DNA of 12,391 nucleotides from CAYJVB01 sp964373575 (GCA_964373575.1 CAYJVB010000022.1:1-12391), one strand, 5' to 3'. Positions 1 to 8,191 are shown, numbered from the stretch's first letter. Notes: a model not told the origin generated them from the letters alone. Program-made: numbers and translations.

Positions 1-1
1 G

Positions 2-1417
2 TCCGATATTATACTTTCTGTTCAACTAAATTGGGTAATTAAGCAACGATACCTAGGAGGAGCTGGATCAGTCTTTTTTGATGATGCTGTTTATGGTGAT
101 ATAAATTGTGATGGTAAACTAGAATTAATTACCAGCTTTTCAGTTCAAAGCCAATTAGATACGGCAATGGGTAACACTTATTTGTTTGCATTGAATCCAG
201 CAAGTTATGATGAGATTGCAATATATCAACTAATTTTTGCTGGTGGCTCGCGAATATATTTGAAAGATTTAAACGGAAACGAAAGACCAGAGATACTTGT
301 ATTAGGGGAAATGAGAGATGGCGGGAATCACCCTGGTGCAAGAATCGATGTGTTCGAATATTCTGGTAGTACGTTAAAATGGTTGGACCTTGGTGCTAAA
401 AATGCCGCAGGAAATTCTTCGCCACTTGTTGTGAATATAAGTCTTGACATAGCAGATCTCACAGGTGATGGAGTAGCTGATCTTAGGGCAGAAGAAGCCA
501 TATATGGACCAGAAGATCCATTGTGCTGTCCAGGTAGAATTGATACATATATACTTAGATGGGATGGAAGAAGCTTTGTAAAAGATACATTTACTTTAAC
601 GACACAGTTAACTGATGCAAAAGAATATTTGCATAGTGTTGGCGAGGAACAGGTTCTAGATATATTGTTCGATGAATCGGTTGAGCCCCCTGAAAGAATA
701 AGAAAACTAAAAGGATTTACAGGAATAGATGATGATCAATTTATTGGATTGTTAACTCATGCTGCTCTGGAGGATGAATATTTTGTTGATCCAGGGGATC
801 TAAGAGATGGTAGTGCTGAACTTGTGCCATATAGAGAAATTGAGAATGGAATATTACAAAACGTTAGAGAAGAGTATTTTGAAGGAAAGGAGCCAAATCC
901 ATTATTGAGAGCTGGTATTGGCGCTCTTACTGCTTATAATGGAATTTCATTAACCAAAGAAGAGAAAGATGTAGCTGCTTTAGCAACAGCTGTGTACGGA
1001 AGACGGCTTCTTGCTAGCACTTTAGGTGAACCTTTAGTTGACAGAGATGGTAGAGAATTGTATCCAATTGGCGAGGCATCAGGTCAAAGAATATATTTAC
1101 CGACATTACTTCCAGATGAATCCGCAGCACTTTTAAATTTTTATAATACAGCACAACAAAATCCAGGTAATTCTCAAGCATTAGCGATAAATTTTCTTCA
1201 ACAACATATGGGAGTGAGTATTACTGATTTGAAATCTTTTTCAGGCGTTGACCCTAATAGCGGTATTGACATGGAACGAGTAGATAATTTTGTTAATGGG
1301 ATGGAACGATTGGGAGCAGATATAGATTTAGGTCGAACTTTTAGGACAGTGGATATAGACGTTGGCGGTTTTGATAATAAATTTAAAGAATTTACAAGTG
1401 ATCTCTTTGATAACTAA
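2..1417 (+). CDS. FG-GAP/VCBS-type repeat protein, C-terminal part (5' truncated)
   Basis: The reading frame is open from the first bases of the window, so the first ATG at 167 is internal and the true start lies outside; 471 residues are visible. Three Asp-rich loops of the FG-GAP/VCBS beta-propeller type occur at about residues 33-38 (DINCDG), 89-95 (DLNGNER) and 152-157 (DLTGDG). They are spaced about 55-65 residues apart, as expected for successive propeller blades, and each is followed by a hydrophobic strand. In this family such loops bind calcium, and the proteins are usually exported or surface-exposed. After the third loop comes a CCPGR...RWDG segment and then about 280 residues of mixed, mostly polar sequence with no motif I recognise. 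No membrane anchor is visible at the C-terminus, and the signal peptide would be upstream of the window. The stop codon directly abuts that of the convergent gltX. Confident on repeat type, not on function. Confidence 0.72.
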   Translation, partial: SDIILSVQLNWVIKQRYLGGAGSVFFDDAVYGDINCDGKLELITSFSVQSQLDTAMGNTYLFALNPASYDEIAIYQLIFAGGSRIYLKDLNGNERPEILVLGEMRDGGNHPGARIDVFEYSGSTLKWLDLGAKNAAGNSSPLVVNISLDIADLTGDGVADLRAEEAIYGPEDPLCCPGRIDTYILRWDGRSFVKDTFTLTTQLTDAKEYLHSVGEEQVLDILFDESVEPPERIRKLKGFTGIDDDQFIGLLTHAALEDEYFVDPGDLRDGSAELVPYREIENGILQNVREEYFEGKEPNPLLRAGIGALTAYNGISLTKEEKDVAALATAVYGRRLLASTLGEPLVDRDGRELYPIGEASGQRIYLPTLLPDESAALLNFYNTAQQNPGNSQALAINFLQQHMGVSITDLKSFSGVDPNSGIDMERVDNFVNGMERLGADIDLGRTFRTVDIDVGGFDNKFKEFTSDLFDN

Positions 1418-3070
1418 TTACTTGTGCGTGAAATAGAAAATTAATGTAGGTTTTATTTGGTCAACTCTACAGAAACCAAACCTAACAAATTGTATTATAT
1501 CATCTACCTTTAGCTTTGCAACTTCCGGTTCTACAATACCATTTATCACTTTTCCATCGTTCATAACAATACTTATCGGAACATTTTTCTCTGAAATCCA
1601 CTGTATCTTTGAAGTATCGCTAGTAACATCTTGACTTACATATTTAGCTTCTTCAGCTAGCATTACATTGAATAATCCAATCAGTCTAGTTTTCATGCCG
1701 CTAAATTTTTCCAAATCTTTTTTTTCGATGAAAATTTTGTTGGCGTTGACTGGTACTCTTCTTTTTCCCCTATCTGGAAATTCTGGATGCAAAGGCTCTT
1801 CCACAAAGGAAATAGAAGGCGACGATTCTATTTTTATTTGAACGGGTTCTGTGATCATAAAGTATCGGTTTGCCAGTGGATCGATGACACTTCTGTTATA
1901 GCTTTCAAGTGCGTCCCATGTCAATGTTGATTCTGATTTCGAGATACCGGTTGACAATAAGAATTTTTTAATGCCATTAGGATTAAATCCTCTTCGTTTT
2001 AGTGCTATTAATGTCGTTAAGCGAGGATCATCCCATCCTAGCAATTCTTTTTTCTCAATCATTTCTCTTATTATTCTTCCTGATGATGGAACGCCTTCTA
2101 GATTGAATCGGGCAATTTCCATTATATATGGTGATTTAGTTCCTAATGATTTTTGGATAAACTGCTGCAATTCAGTTCTCATTTCAAATTCTTTTGATCT
2201 TATTCTGTGTGTTATACTTTCCCAACCATCCATTAGTGATGTTCCAAAATCATACACCGGCCAAACTCTATACTTTGATTTTGTCCTAGGGTGTTGATGT
2301 TCTATAATTCTCATGATTGTCGGATCACGAAGATTTGGATTTTGATGTTCCATTGAAATTTTCAGCCTGACTGATACTTCTCCTTCTTTTAATTTCTCAA
2401 TCATTTCTTTCCAAAGTTCTAAGTTTTGTTTTACAGACTGATCTCGATGTTCACAGCTCTTCATTTCAAATCTGAGTTTTTTGGTCGTTTCTTGTTTGCA
2501 TTTGCAAATGTAGGCTTTATTTTCTTTGAGAAGCTTTTCAGTTGCCTCGTAATATTTTGGAATATGATCTGAGATATAGTCAACTTTTTCCCATTTAATG
2601 CCAAGCCATTTCAAACTTTCCATAAAGGCAGTATAGAATTCGTCTTTTGCCAATTCAGGATTTGTATCCTCGAATCTAAGAATAAATTTTCCTTTGTATT
2701 TTTTTGCATAAAGGTAATTGATCAAAGCAGATTTGGCATGACCTATGTGAGGGTATTTACTCGGTTCTGGAACGAAAGCTGTTATAACTTTCCCTTTCTT
2801 TGCATTTAACAGTTCTGGTAACTCGTCTTTTGGCTTTTCATCCCTTTTCTTTGCTTTAACACCAAATTTTTTGTATTTTGCTTGTTGTTTTTCTGTATCC
2901 CACGAATTAACTTCATCTACTGTCTTCTTGATTTCTTTGGCAATTTGTTTGATTTTGTTTTTAAGAGAAGGCTTTTCAGAGATAATTCTACCTAATACTG
3001 CCTGAATATTTGATCTTCCACCATATTCTAAGGCATTTGCCAAGGCATACTTCAATATTAGCTTTTTCAT
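1418..3070 (-). CDS. gltX: glutamyl-tRNA synthetase, archaeal type
   Basis: Class Ib aminoacyl-tRNA synthetase that charges tRNA with glutamate; in most archaea this enzyme also glutamylates tRNA-Gln, which GatDE then amidates. The 550-residue length fits the archaeal family. An N-terminal helical extension (1-90) precedes the Rossmann fold, with the HIGH motif at 108-111 and RFEDTNP at 132-138. Cys189, Cys191, Cys206 and His208 form a possible zinc knuckle. The LEGV-SSGRIIREMI stretch (324-337) sits at the KMSKS position, followed by GWDDPRL at 345-351. The C-terminal region ends in the beta-barrel pattern typical of archaeal GluRS/GlnRS (IIQFVRFGF, 525-533). The KMSKS equivalent is degenerate, carrying SSGR rather than a Lys-containing motif. 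The start ATG overlaps the stop of cca (ATGA), implying translational coupling. A GlnRS identity is less likely given the archaeal GluRS-like WDDPRL-to-anticodon-domain segment, but specificity cannot be proven by eye. Confidence 0.95.
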   Translation of the reverse strand: MKKLILKYALANALEYGGRSNIQAVLGRIISEKPSLKNKIKQIAKEIKKTVDEVNSWDTEKQQAKYKKFGVKAKKRDEKPKDELPELLNAKKGKVITAFVPEPSKYPHIGHAKSALINYLYAKKYKGKFILRFEDTNPELAKDEFYTAFMESLKWLGIKWEKVDYISDHIPKYYEATEKLLKENKAYICKCKQETTKKLRFEMKSCEHRDQSVKQNLELWKEMIEKLKEGEVSVRLKISMEHQNPNLRDPTIMRIIEHQHPRTKSKYRVWPVYDFGTSLMDGWESITHRIRSKEFEMRTELQQFIQKSLGTKSPYIMEIARFNLEGVPSSGRIIREMIEKKELLGWDDPRLTTLIALKRRGFNPNGIKKFLLSTGISKSESTLTWDALESYNRSVIDPLANRYFMITEPVQIKIESSPSISFVEEPLHPEFPDRGKRRVPVNANKIFIEKKDLEKFSGMKTRLIGLFNVMLAEEAKYVSQDVTSDTSKIQWISEKNVPISIVMNDGKVINGIVEPEVAKLKVDDIIQFVRFGFCRVDQIKPTLIFYFTHK

Positions 3071-4494
3071 CCACTCACTAGATTCTCTTTTTCGAAATAA
3101 CTTCTTAAGAATTGCGCGAAGGACTTATTTTTTAACATTGCTCTAATTTCTTTTTGTTCTAGGATTTTGAAGCCTTTCGATATATGAGAGGCAATGTAAT
3201 TTGGGATACCTTTTGCGACTAAGATTTTTTCCTTTCCGTTTAACGTGCCGATTAACTTTTCTTTGGCCATAACCCATTTTCTTTTGGTTTCAACAACCCA
3301 GAAATTTTCATCTATGAAAGGACCTGTTATAGCATCGTGTTTGTGTTTTTTAGCGAAACTAACAGCATTTTTCTCATCAAAAACCCAAGGGCCAGTAACT
3401 TTATCAATTTCTGGTAAACATGCAACTTGCATTTCCAATAGAATAACAGCTAAATTCTTTTCATCAGTCCAACTTTCGCTTCTTAATGTTACAAATTCGT
3501 ATTCTTTTAGGATGCTTTCTAATCTTTTGTTAGTTTTTCTAAGCTGTGGCCATAATATGTCTGGAACAACTTTTGGCGGCTTGAAAGTTACTGCTATCAA
3601 ATTGGTTATTCTTGATTTCATTGTTTTATCAAATTCTTTTGTTGATAATGGTTTCGGTATTTTTTGTGTAAAGAAATTTTCATTCGGTTTTCTTAAAAAT
3701 TCATTTGCTGATTTCTTGAACTTATAAAATGCAGAAGGTGAAACTGGAGATGCAACATTTCTTTCTTTGTCAACAGGATCGATAACTATGAAAATTTCTT
3801 TTTTGAATTTGTTTTTTAAATGTTTGTATTCTTCTTTACTCCAGTAGTTTTGGATATCAATTATGTAATGAGGCTTCCATTGTGATGTTGCTTTTAAGAT
3901 GTTGATGAAATTTCCATATTTGATTACAAGAAGTTCGCATAAGTAGCCTGAGAGGCCTTCTGTTTTTGTGTCGGCGCCGTAAATTCCATTTGTTTTTAGG
4001 AGTTGTTTCAATAATCTGACATCATCTGTTGAATTACGAGGAAGGTTTTTGTTAAGATATTCCATATGAAGTGGCGTTCTGTCGACTGCTGAAATTATTT
4101 TTTCTCCTGGTTGAATTGCGTAACAAGGAACCACGTCGATTTCTATTCCTTTGACTGTACCATGAATGTAAGGGTGTTGGGCATATTCTATTATCCACTT
4201 ACCGCCTAGCTTTGTGATTACTGACTTTCCAATTTTCAAACCCAATTCTTCCAGCTGTTTGCCTGAAATTGATTTAGGAAATATAACAAAAATATCGAAC
4301 TCGTTTTTTTCTAATAACCATGTATCTCTTGGAAGGGAGCCTGCAATTATGGCTGTGGCGTTATATTTTTTCGCTTCTTTGTTGGCTAATTGCAACGTCT
4401 CTTGGCTTAATTTTTGTAATTTCTTTGTCGCTTCATTAGAAGGTTTGATTTTTTTTAAAACATATTGTAGAACTTTGCTATGTGTATTAGACAT
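3067..4494 (-). CDS. cca: CCA-adding enzyme (archaeal class I tRNA nucleotidyltransferase)
   Basis: Adds the universal 3'-CCA to tRNAs from CTP and ATP without a nucleic-acid template. The 475-residue length matches archaeal class I enzymes. The polymerase-beta-like active site shows GS at 52-53 and the carboxylates Glu65 and Asp67 (NEFDIF), with the third, Asp120, in IEIDVVPCY (117-125); these correspond to the catalytic triad known from the Archaeoglobus enzyme. Other family signatures are DDVRLLK (157-163), the YGA...GLSGYLCELL stretch (172-189) and IDPVDKERNVASP (238-250). It is needed here because the one tRNA gene in the window does not encode CCA. It is the first gene of a two-gene operon with gltX. 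No Shine-Dalgarno is seen before the ATG, and a TATA-like box lies about 29 bases upstream, suggesting a leaderless or very short-leader mRNA. Confidence 0.96.
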   Translation of the reverse strand: MSNTHSKVLQYVLKKIKPSNEATKKLQKLSQETLQLANKEAKKYNATAIIAGSLPRDTWLLEKNEFDIFVIFPKSISGKQLEELGLKIGKSVITKLGGKWIIEYAQHPYIHGTVKGIEIDVVPCYAIQPGEKIISAVDRTPLHMEYLNKNLPRNSTDDVRLLKQLLKTNGIYGADTKTEGLSGYLCELLVIKYGNFINILKATSQWKPHYIIDIQNYWSKEEYKHLKNKFKKEIFIVIDPVDKERNVASPVSPSAFYKFKKSANEFLRKPNENFFTQKIPKPLSTKEFDKTMKSRITNLIAVTFKPPKVVPDILWPQLRKTNKRLESILKEYEFVTLRSESWTDEKNLAVILLEMQVACLPEIDKVTGPWVFDEKNAVSFAKKHKHDAITGPFIDENFWVVETKRKWVMAKEKLIGTLNGKEKILVAKGIPNYIASHISKGFKILEQKEIRAMLKNKSFAQFLRSYFEKENLVSG

Positions 4495-4518
4495 AATTAA
4501 TATTTTTTCTTCGAAATT

Positions 4519-4528
4519 ATTAAAAGAA
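4519..4528 (-). promoter_or_regulatory. TATA-like box for cca-gltX
   Basis: On the minus strand this reads CTTTTAATAA, centred about 29 bases before the cca ATG. That is the distance expected of an archaeal TATA box for a nearly leaderless transcript. The 120-base gap between cca and elp3 holds no ORF; it also contains two AATTAGG direct repeats (plus-strand 4549-4555 and about 4556-4563) of unknown meaning. Confidence 0.4.
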
Positions 4529-4615
4529 TCAAATACGGCTTCAATTAGGTGATAACTAATTAGGATAGCTCAAGTTCAGTAAGTACACTTATTCATTTTC
4601 AAGAACGATAAATAT

Positions 4616-6211
4616 TCAAGTAAATTTGATCTCCTTCGACATATACGGGCCATCTTTATGGTATCCGATCTTCCTATAATATTCCCTCGTCCCTACAGCA
4701 CTAATAACAACAACCTTATTCCTGCCGAATTCTTCAACAGCTATCCTTTCAGCTTCTGACATTAGTTTCTTACCAAGGCCCCTGTGTTGCCACTGATATT
4801 CTTCAGGATTTACGTCAATAGGTACTGAGAACCCCATAACTCGCAGTTCTCTAACTAAAGCTGATTTACTATTTATTTCAGGTCTATGACTTTCATTAGA
4901 AATTCTCAATCTAAGGAAGCCTAAAATCATGTCGTTTTTAGTGTCTTCAAAGCTGAGGAAAATTTCATCTCCATCCGCAGCCTCGTAATCTACCCTGCAG
5001 AGCTTAATGTCTTTCGGATTAATTTTCATGTTACTTTTTAGTTTGAATCCAACCTCTCTACAGCGGATGCACTGACAATCTATTCCTAACTGTTTTGCCC
5101 TTTGTCTTACAAGTTCGCGTATGTTACTTTCTTTATAGCCAGCGGCTATTTCTGTAGAAGGCATATCCCTTCCAAGCCTTTGTATTCTGCAGTATTTTGG
5201 GATGAATTTTTTTACTTCAGCTAACAGTTCTACCAATTCTTCAATGGTGTATGGTGTAAACTTGCCTTCTTTCCACTCATTATAGAGGATTGTGTTGGGC
5301 ATTACAAGGGTGGGATAAATTTTCATATAATCGGGTTTAAAGTCATGGTTTTCGAAAAGTATTTTAAACATCTCCAAATCTCTATCCAAATCTGAGCCGG
5401 GAAGGTTTGGCATTATGTGAAGGTTGATTTTGAATGCAGCATCTCTAGCTAGTTTAATAGCTTCAATAGAATCTTTTACAGTATGACCTCGATCAACAGT
5501 TTCTAAAATATCGTCATAAACTGATTGCACACCAATCTCTATTCTTGTGACACCAAAGTGAAGCATGTTGTCTACATGTGGTTTAAGGCAGTAATCGGGG
5601 CGTGTCTCGAAAGTCAGGTTGACACACCTATGCTTAGAGGTTTCATTTATTAGCTGGGCTTCTTCTAGGTTGGCAGATTCAAGGCCGTTCAAGCCGTCAT
5701 AGATGCCTTTTACAAACCATTCTTGGTAATCTCTTTCTAAGGCAAGGAAAGTACCTCCTATTAGGATAACTTCTATTTTGTCTATTGGATGAGCCATAAT
5801 TCTGTATTGGTTTAGTCTATCTCTTACCTGTCTAATAGGGTCGAATTGGTTTTTGATTGCTCTCTGAATAGCTGTCTCTAGCGCAGAATAGCTTCTGGGA
5901 GTGATTTTTGTAGCTGGTAAACAGTACGTGCAAGCTCCGCCACAGGGACCAGGCTTACAGGAGACGGTTATTATAGTGACGCCGGAAATAGAACGAGTAG
6001 GCTTTAAACTCATTATTTCTGAGAACTTGCTAATCTGCTCGTCTGTGGCATATTTCAAAATATCGGGGTTGGTGGGTATTCTTGCCATTTTGTATTTGTA
6101 GCTCAACTGCTTTTTGAAATGGTCTAGTTGTTTTTTGGATATTAAGAGGCCTTTATCCATGCTTTCTATGAGTTCTCTACTATATTCTTCTTCTAAGTAT
6201 TGAGATTGCAT
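4616..6211 (-). CDS. elp3: Elp3-like radical SAM tRNA wobble-uridine carboxymethyltransferase with GNAT domain
   Basis: Elp3 makes 5-carboxymethyluridine at U34 of tRNA from acetyl-CoA and SAM; archaeal Elp3 acts without the other Elongator subunits. The 531 residues contain an N-terminal tRNA-binding region, then a radical SAM core with Cys90, Cys94 and Cys97 (preceded by Cys85). This is followed by PRSY (106-109), FDPIRQV (123-129), LIGGTF (150-155), the FETRPD motif (201-206), IEIGVQS (224-230), PTLVMPNT (300-307) and the Elp3 signature CQCIRCREVG (379-388). The C-terminal GNAT domain has the acetyl-CoA loop QHRGLGKKL (475-483) and GTREYYRKIGY (507-517). The cluster spacing here is C-x3-C-x2-C and the residues after it are LPA, whereas the archaeal Elp3 sequences I remember have C-x4-C-x2-C followed by PGG. 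The rest of the protein aligns well with the family, so I treat this as a variant. It is separated from cca by about 120 bases and has its own promoter-like box. Confidence 0.93.
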   Translation of the reverse strand: MQSQYLEEEYSRELIESMDKGLLISKKQLDHFKKQLSYKYKMARIPTNPDILKYATDEQISKFSEIMSLKPTRSISGVTIITVSCKPGPCGGACTYCLPATKITPRSYSALETAIQRAIKNQFDPIRQVRDRLNQYRIMAHPIDKIEVILIGGTFLALERDYQEWFVKGIYDGLNGLESANLEEAQLINETSKHRCVNLTFETRPDYCLKPHVDNMLHFGVTRIEIGVQSVYDDILETVDRGHTVKDSIEAIKLARDAAFKINLHIMPNLPGSDLDRDLEMFKILFENHDFKPDYMKIYPTLVMPNTILYNEWKEGKFTPYTIEELVELLAEVKKFIPKYCRIQRLGRDMPSTEIAAGYKESNIRELVRQRAKQLGIDCQCIRCREVGFKLKSNMKINPKDIKLCRVDYEAADGDEIFLSFEDTKNDMILGFLRLRISNESHRPEINSKSALVRELRVMGFSVPIDVNPEEYQWQHRGLGKKLMSEAERIAVEEFGRNKVVVISAVGTREYYRKIGYHKDGPYMSKEIKFT

Positions 6212-6239
6212 AATATTCTATTGTGTTATGGTTTCAAAA

Positions 6240-6251
6240 GTTTTATTTTTC
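6240..6251 (-). promoter_or_regulatory. BRE/TATA-like element for elp3
   Basis: On the minus strand this reads CGAAAAATAAAA, a purine-rich BRE-like start followed by an A/T box, about 30-40 bases before the elp3 ATG at 6211. It would place transcription start a few bases upstream of the ATG. It lies on the 3' end of the PIN-domain remnant, so elp3 may have acquired or kept a promoter there after that gene decayed. Confidence 0.35.
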
Positions 6252-6400
6252 GAAAGGATTGATAACTTCTATTCCAGAATTTTTCTGAAATCTTCTTCAT
6301 CTGATGTAATAATTCTAAAAATACCATTTTCTCTCATTGTTTCTGCTATAATAATATCCCAGAAGAGGACAGGAAACGTTTTTAATAATTTAATAGCTTT
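6243..6400 (-). pseudogene. VapC-type PIN-domain toxin, frameshifted C-terminal remnant
   Basis: VapC toxins are PIN-fold RNases paired with VapB antitoxins. Read from 6400 downwards the frame gives KAIKLLKTFPVLFWD, then IIIAETMRENGI, then IITSDEEDF and RKILE-stop (TAG at 6269-6271). That closely follows the typical VapC C-terminal third: FWDALIAATM-like helix, then an I-T-x(2-3)-D-F strand. Directly at the stop, a shift of one base restores the expected family ending GIEVINPFEK (6275-6246) before TAA at 6243-6245. An in-frame TAA (6401-6403) precedes the remnant, and I find no start codon, no N-terminal catalytic Asp region and no antitoxin beside it. The fragment is therefore a decayed gene, recognised only by eye. 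Confidence 0.7.
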
Positions 6401-6477
6401 TTAAGCTGTTAACTACTAACATGACAATTCTCTAGGATTCCATATATTTAGATATTTTCTATCAAATAGTAGTAACA

Positions 6478-6485
6478 TTTATATA
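6478..6485 (+). promoter_or_regulatory. TATA box for the 6517-7235 gene pair
   Basis: TTTATATA lies 32 bases before the ATG at 6517, the right distance for an archaeal promoter with a leader of about 8 bases. An AAGGA ribosome-binding site (6507-6511) lies 5 bases before that ATG. The stretch 6401-6477 between this box and the PIN remnant contains no ORF. Confidence 0.6.
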
Positions 6486-6516
6486 CTAGTGCTACCAATA
6501 AGTAATAAGGATTTCG

Positions 6517-6693
6517 ATGGACAGAAGAAATATGTACAGATTAAGATTTTATCAAGAAGAACTGTTTTTGACTAAAAGCAGACTTTTTAGGGCTAAAAGT
6601 GTTAAGCAACTGAAGTTTCTTCAGGATAGGATTAGTTTTCTTCAGGATAGGGTTTATGAATTGGAAAATGGAAAGAGTTTAAAGAGGTCTTGA
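6517..6693 (+). CDS. small coiled-coil protein with duplicated heptad (58 aa)
   Basis: A 58-residue ORF with its own TATA box and an AAGGA ribosome-binding site 5 bases from the ATG. The protein is basic at both ends and helical throughout, with no membrane segment or cysteine. Residues 34-46 contain two copies of FLQDR(I/V) exactly seven residues apart, encoded by two identical 15-base DNA copies (6616-6630 and 6637-6651), so the heptad arose by a recent 21-base duplication. Together with the L-x2-L-x3-L spacing on both sides this predicts a short coiled coil, probably an oligomerising or partner-binding protein. Its stop TGA overlaps a TTG of the next gene, whose ribosome-binding site lies in this gene's last codons, so the two are likely translationally coupled. 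I do not recognise the family. Confidence 0.65.
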   Translation: MDRRNMYRLRFYQEELFLTKSRLFRAKSVKQLKFLQDRISFLQDRVYELENGKSLKRS

Positions 6694-6695
6694 TA

Positions 6696-7235
6696 TTGAC
6701 GAATGATAATATTTTAACTCCAAACGATTTTGGCGTTTTTTGTTTTTTATATAATAAAGACGATCGCTTTAATCCAACACCCTTAATTATTGATAGTGGA
6801 GATCAGTTCAGGTCTATGTGGGATCAGACTTATGATCATAATACTGGTCCTCATAAAACAGGATATTATGGATTACCGGTTTTCAGAAAAGTTGCAAAAC
6901 CTGATGAATTGAAAGGCAGTGTATCGTATTTAGTTGTGAAAGGCGGCGTACCTGTAGGAGCAGTCTATGATGGCAATATAGTAAAATCAGCAAGATTAGA
7001 CCCTAAAGAAGGAGTATACCAAAGACTTCCAAATAGGTGGTTTAGAGAATACGCGGGGAGCATTAAAACTTCTACTGGTGGTTTAATTGATTCAATATAT
7101 GAAATATTAGTCCCTAGGGAAGAAGAACTTATTCAAGGGATAGATATAGATGCTATTTTAAAACTTAGAGACGGAAAACCTAGATATAATGTAAGAAAAG
7201 GAATTTATGTTCCTGATGAAAACTCCTTATTTTAG
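6696..7235 (+). CDS. hypothetical protein (about 179 aa), partner of the coiled-coil gene
   Basis: Unrecognised protein with no ATG near its 5' end. Two TTG codons are possible starts: 6690 and 6696. The purine stretch AGAGGT (6683-6688) lies 7 bases before the second, a good spacing, and only 1 base before the first, so I choose 6696; the start at 6690 would give 181 residues. The protein looks soluble and globular, mixed alpha/beta, without signal peptide, membrane helix or cysteine pairs: one Cys near the N-terminus, a GDQFRSMWDQTYDHN segment, HKTGYYGLPVFRK, a valine-rich strand SYLVVKGGVPVG followed by AVYDGN, and PNRWFREYAGS. None of these matches a catalytic motif I know. It follows the coiled-coil ORF in one transcription unit and converges on the tRNA thiolase gene, leaving only 32 bases between stops. 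Confidence 0.75.
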   Translation: MTNDNILTPNDFGVFCFLYNKDDRFNPTPLIIDSGDQFRSMWDQTYDHNTGPHKTGYYGLPVFRKVAKPDELKGSVSYLVVKGGVPVGAVYDGNIVKSARLDPKEGVYQRLPNRWFREYAGSIKTSTGGLIDSIYEILVPREEELIQGIDIDAILKLRDGKPRYNVRKGIYVPDENSLF

Positions 7236-7267
7236 TGTGGAGATGTAAAACAAAGGTAACAGTATAA

Positions 7268-8191
7268 TTATACTATACCAATCTTCTCAATAATCTGGCA
7301 AACCTTACAAACCTCTCCAGAAGTAGGCTCACCACATTCTCTGCAATTACTAATTTTACTTTTCTTTAATCCAGTTTTAATGAATGGAACAACTTTCTCC
7401 GCACTTGCTACAATGCTATATTTAATGCCGGGTGATCTCTCTTCTAATTTATTCAAAAAATCTCTCGTCTCCATTCTCAAAGCATTTCTCTCAGCATAAG
7501 GACACTCAGCAAAATAAGCTTTGATATCGTTCAACATAGCATACAATGCAGATTCTCTTTCGGGGATCATGATCATTGGCTTTATCCTCTGCACAAAATT
7601 TTTATGGCCTTTTACAGTTGGCATTGGCCCAATTCTAGCTAGTCTTAATAAATCACCCTTTAGCATGTTCATCATAATGCTTTGAGCTTCATCATCCAAG
7701 TTGTGACCTGTTACTAGTTTGTTCGCACCAATTTTTCTTGCAGCGTTGTTAAGCAAATATCTCCTGAACACACCGCAAGTTCCACACATACTGTCAGTAG
7801 TCTCTTTAGCTAAGGCATCTATAGTCGTATGGAATTCACCTTGATAACTCACGACGTGATTTTCTATTCCTAATTTCTTGCAGAATTCTTTTATACCATC
7901 CAACATTGCATCTCTGTAGCCAGCTATGCCTTCATTGACAGTTACCGCTACTAATTCTACTTTTGGATTATTTTTGAAAATTTCGTGAAGCAAGTACAAA
8001 ATATTTCCAGAATCTTTTCCACCGGAATAAGCTACAGCTATTTTGTCCCCTGGCTCGACTAGCTTATTCTTTGCGATTGTTGCCTTCACCTTTTTTTTGA
8101 TGTTTTTCGTGAAGCAGGATTTGCAGTAATATCTGCCTTCGTTTATCCTGAAGTAGACAGCTTCTTTCTTACAGGTTGAACATTTGCTCAT
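7268..8191 (-). CDS. ncs6: Ncs6/TtuA-family tRNA 2-thiouridine synthetase
   Basis: ATP-dependent thiolase that adenylates uridine C2 in tRNA and inserts sulfur. The 307 residues show all family landmarks: an N-terminal zinc finger (Cys4, Cys7, Cys23, Cys26), the PP-loop SGGKDS (56-61), GHNLDDEAQ (162-170), and three cysteines placed as the iron-sulfur/catalytic set (Cys136 and Cys139 in MCGTCG, Cys230 in ECPY). A C-terminal zinc finger follows (Cys283, Cys286, Cys295, Cys298). The family includes Ncs6/NcsA (s2U34, wobble position) and TtuA (s2U54, thermophiles), which share this architecture. I favour the wobble enzyme because an Elp3 and a Trm9-like gene are nearby; this is context, not sequence proof. 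The start ATG overlaps the stop of the methyltransferase gene by 4 bases (ATGA), so the two are coupled. Confidence 0.9.
   Translation of the reverse strand: MSKCSTCKKEAVYFRINEGRYYCKSCFTKNIKKKVKATIAKNKLVEPGDKIAVAYSGGKDSGNILYLLHEIFKNNPKVELVAVTVNEGIAGYRDAMLDGIKEFCKKLGIENHVVSYQGEFHTTIDALAKETTDSMCGTCGVFRRYLLNNAARKIGANKLVTGHNLDDEAQSIMMNMLKGDLLRLARIGPMPTVKGHKNFVQRIKPMIMIPERESALYAMLNDIKAYFAECPYAERNALRMETRDFLNKLEERSPGIKYSIVASAEKVVPFIKTGLKKSKISNCRECGEPTSGEVCKVCQIIEKIGIV

Noticed and set aside
1971..2297. Plus-strand frame within gltX, and similar frames within cca and elp3
   Set aside because: Shadows of strongly supported genes on the minus strand, with no family features.
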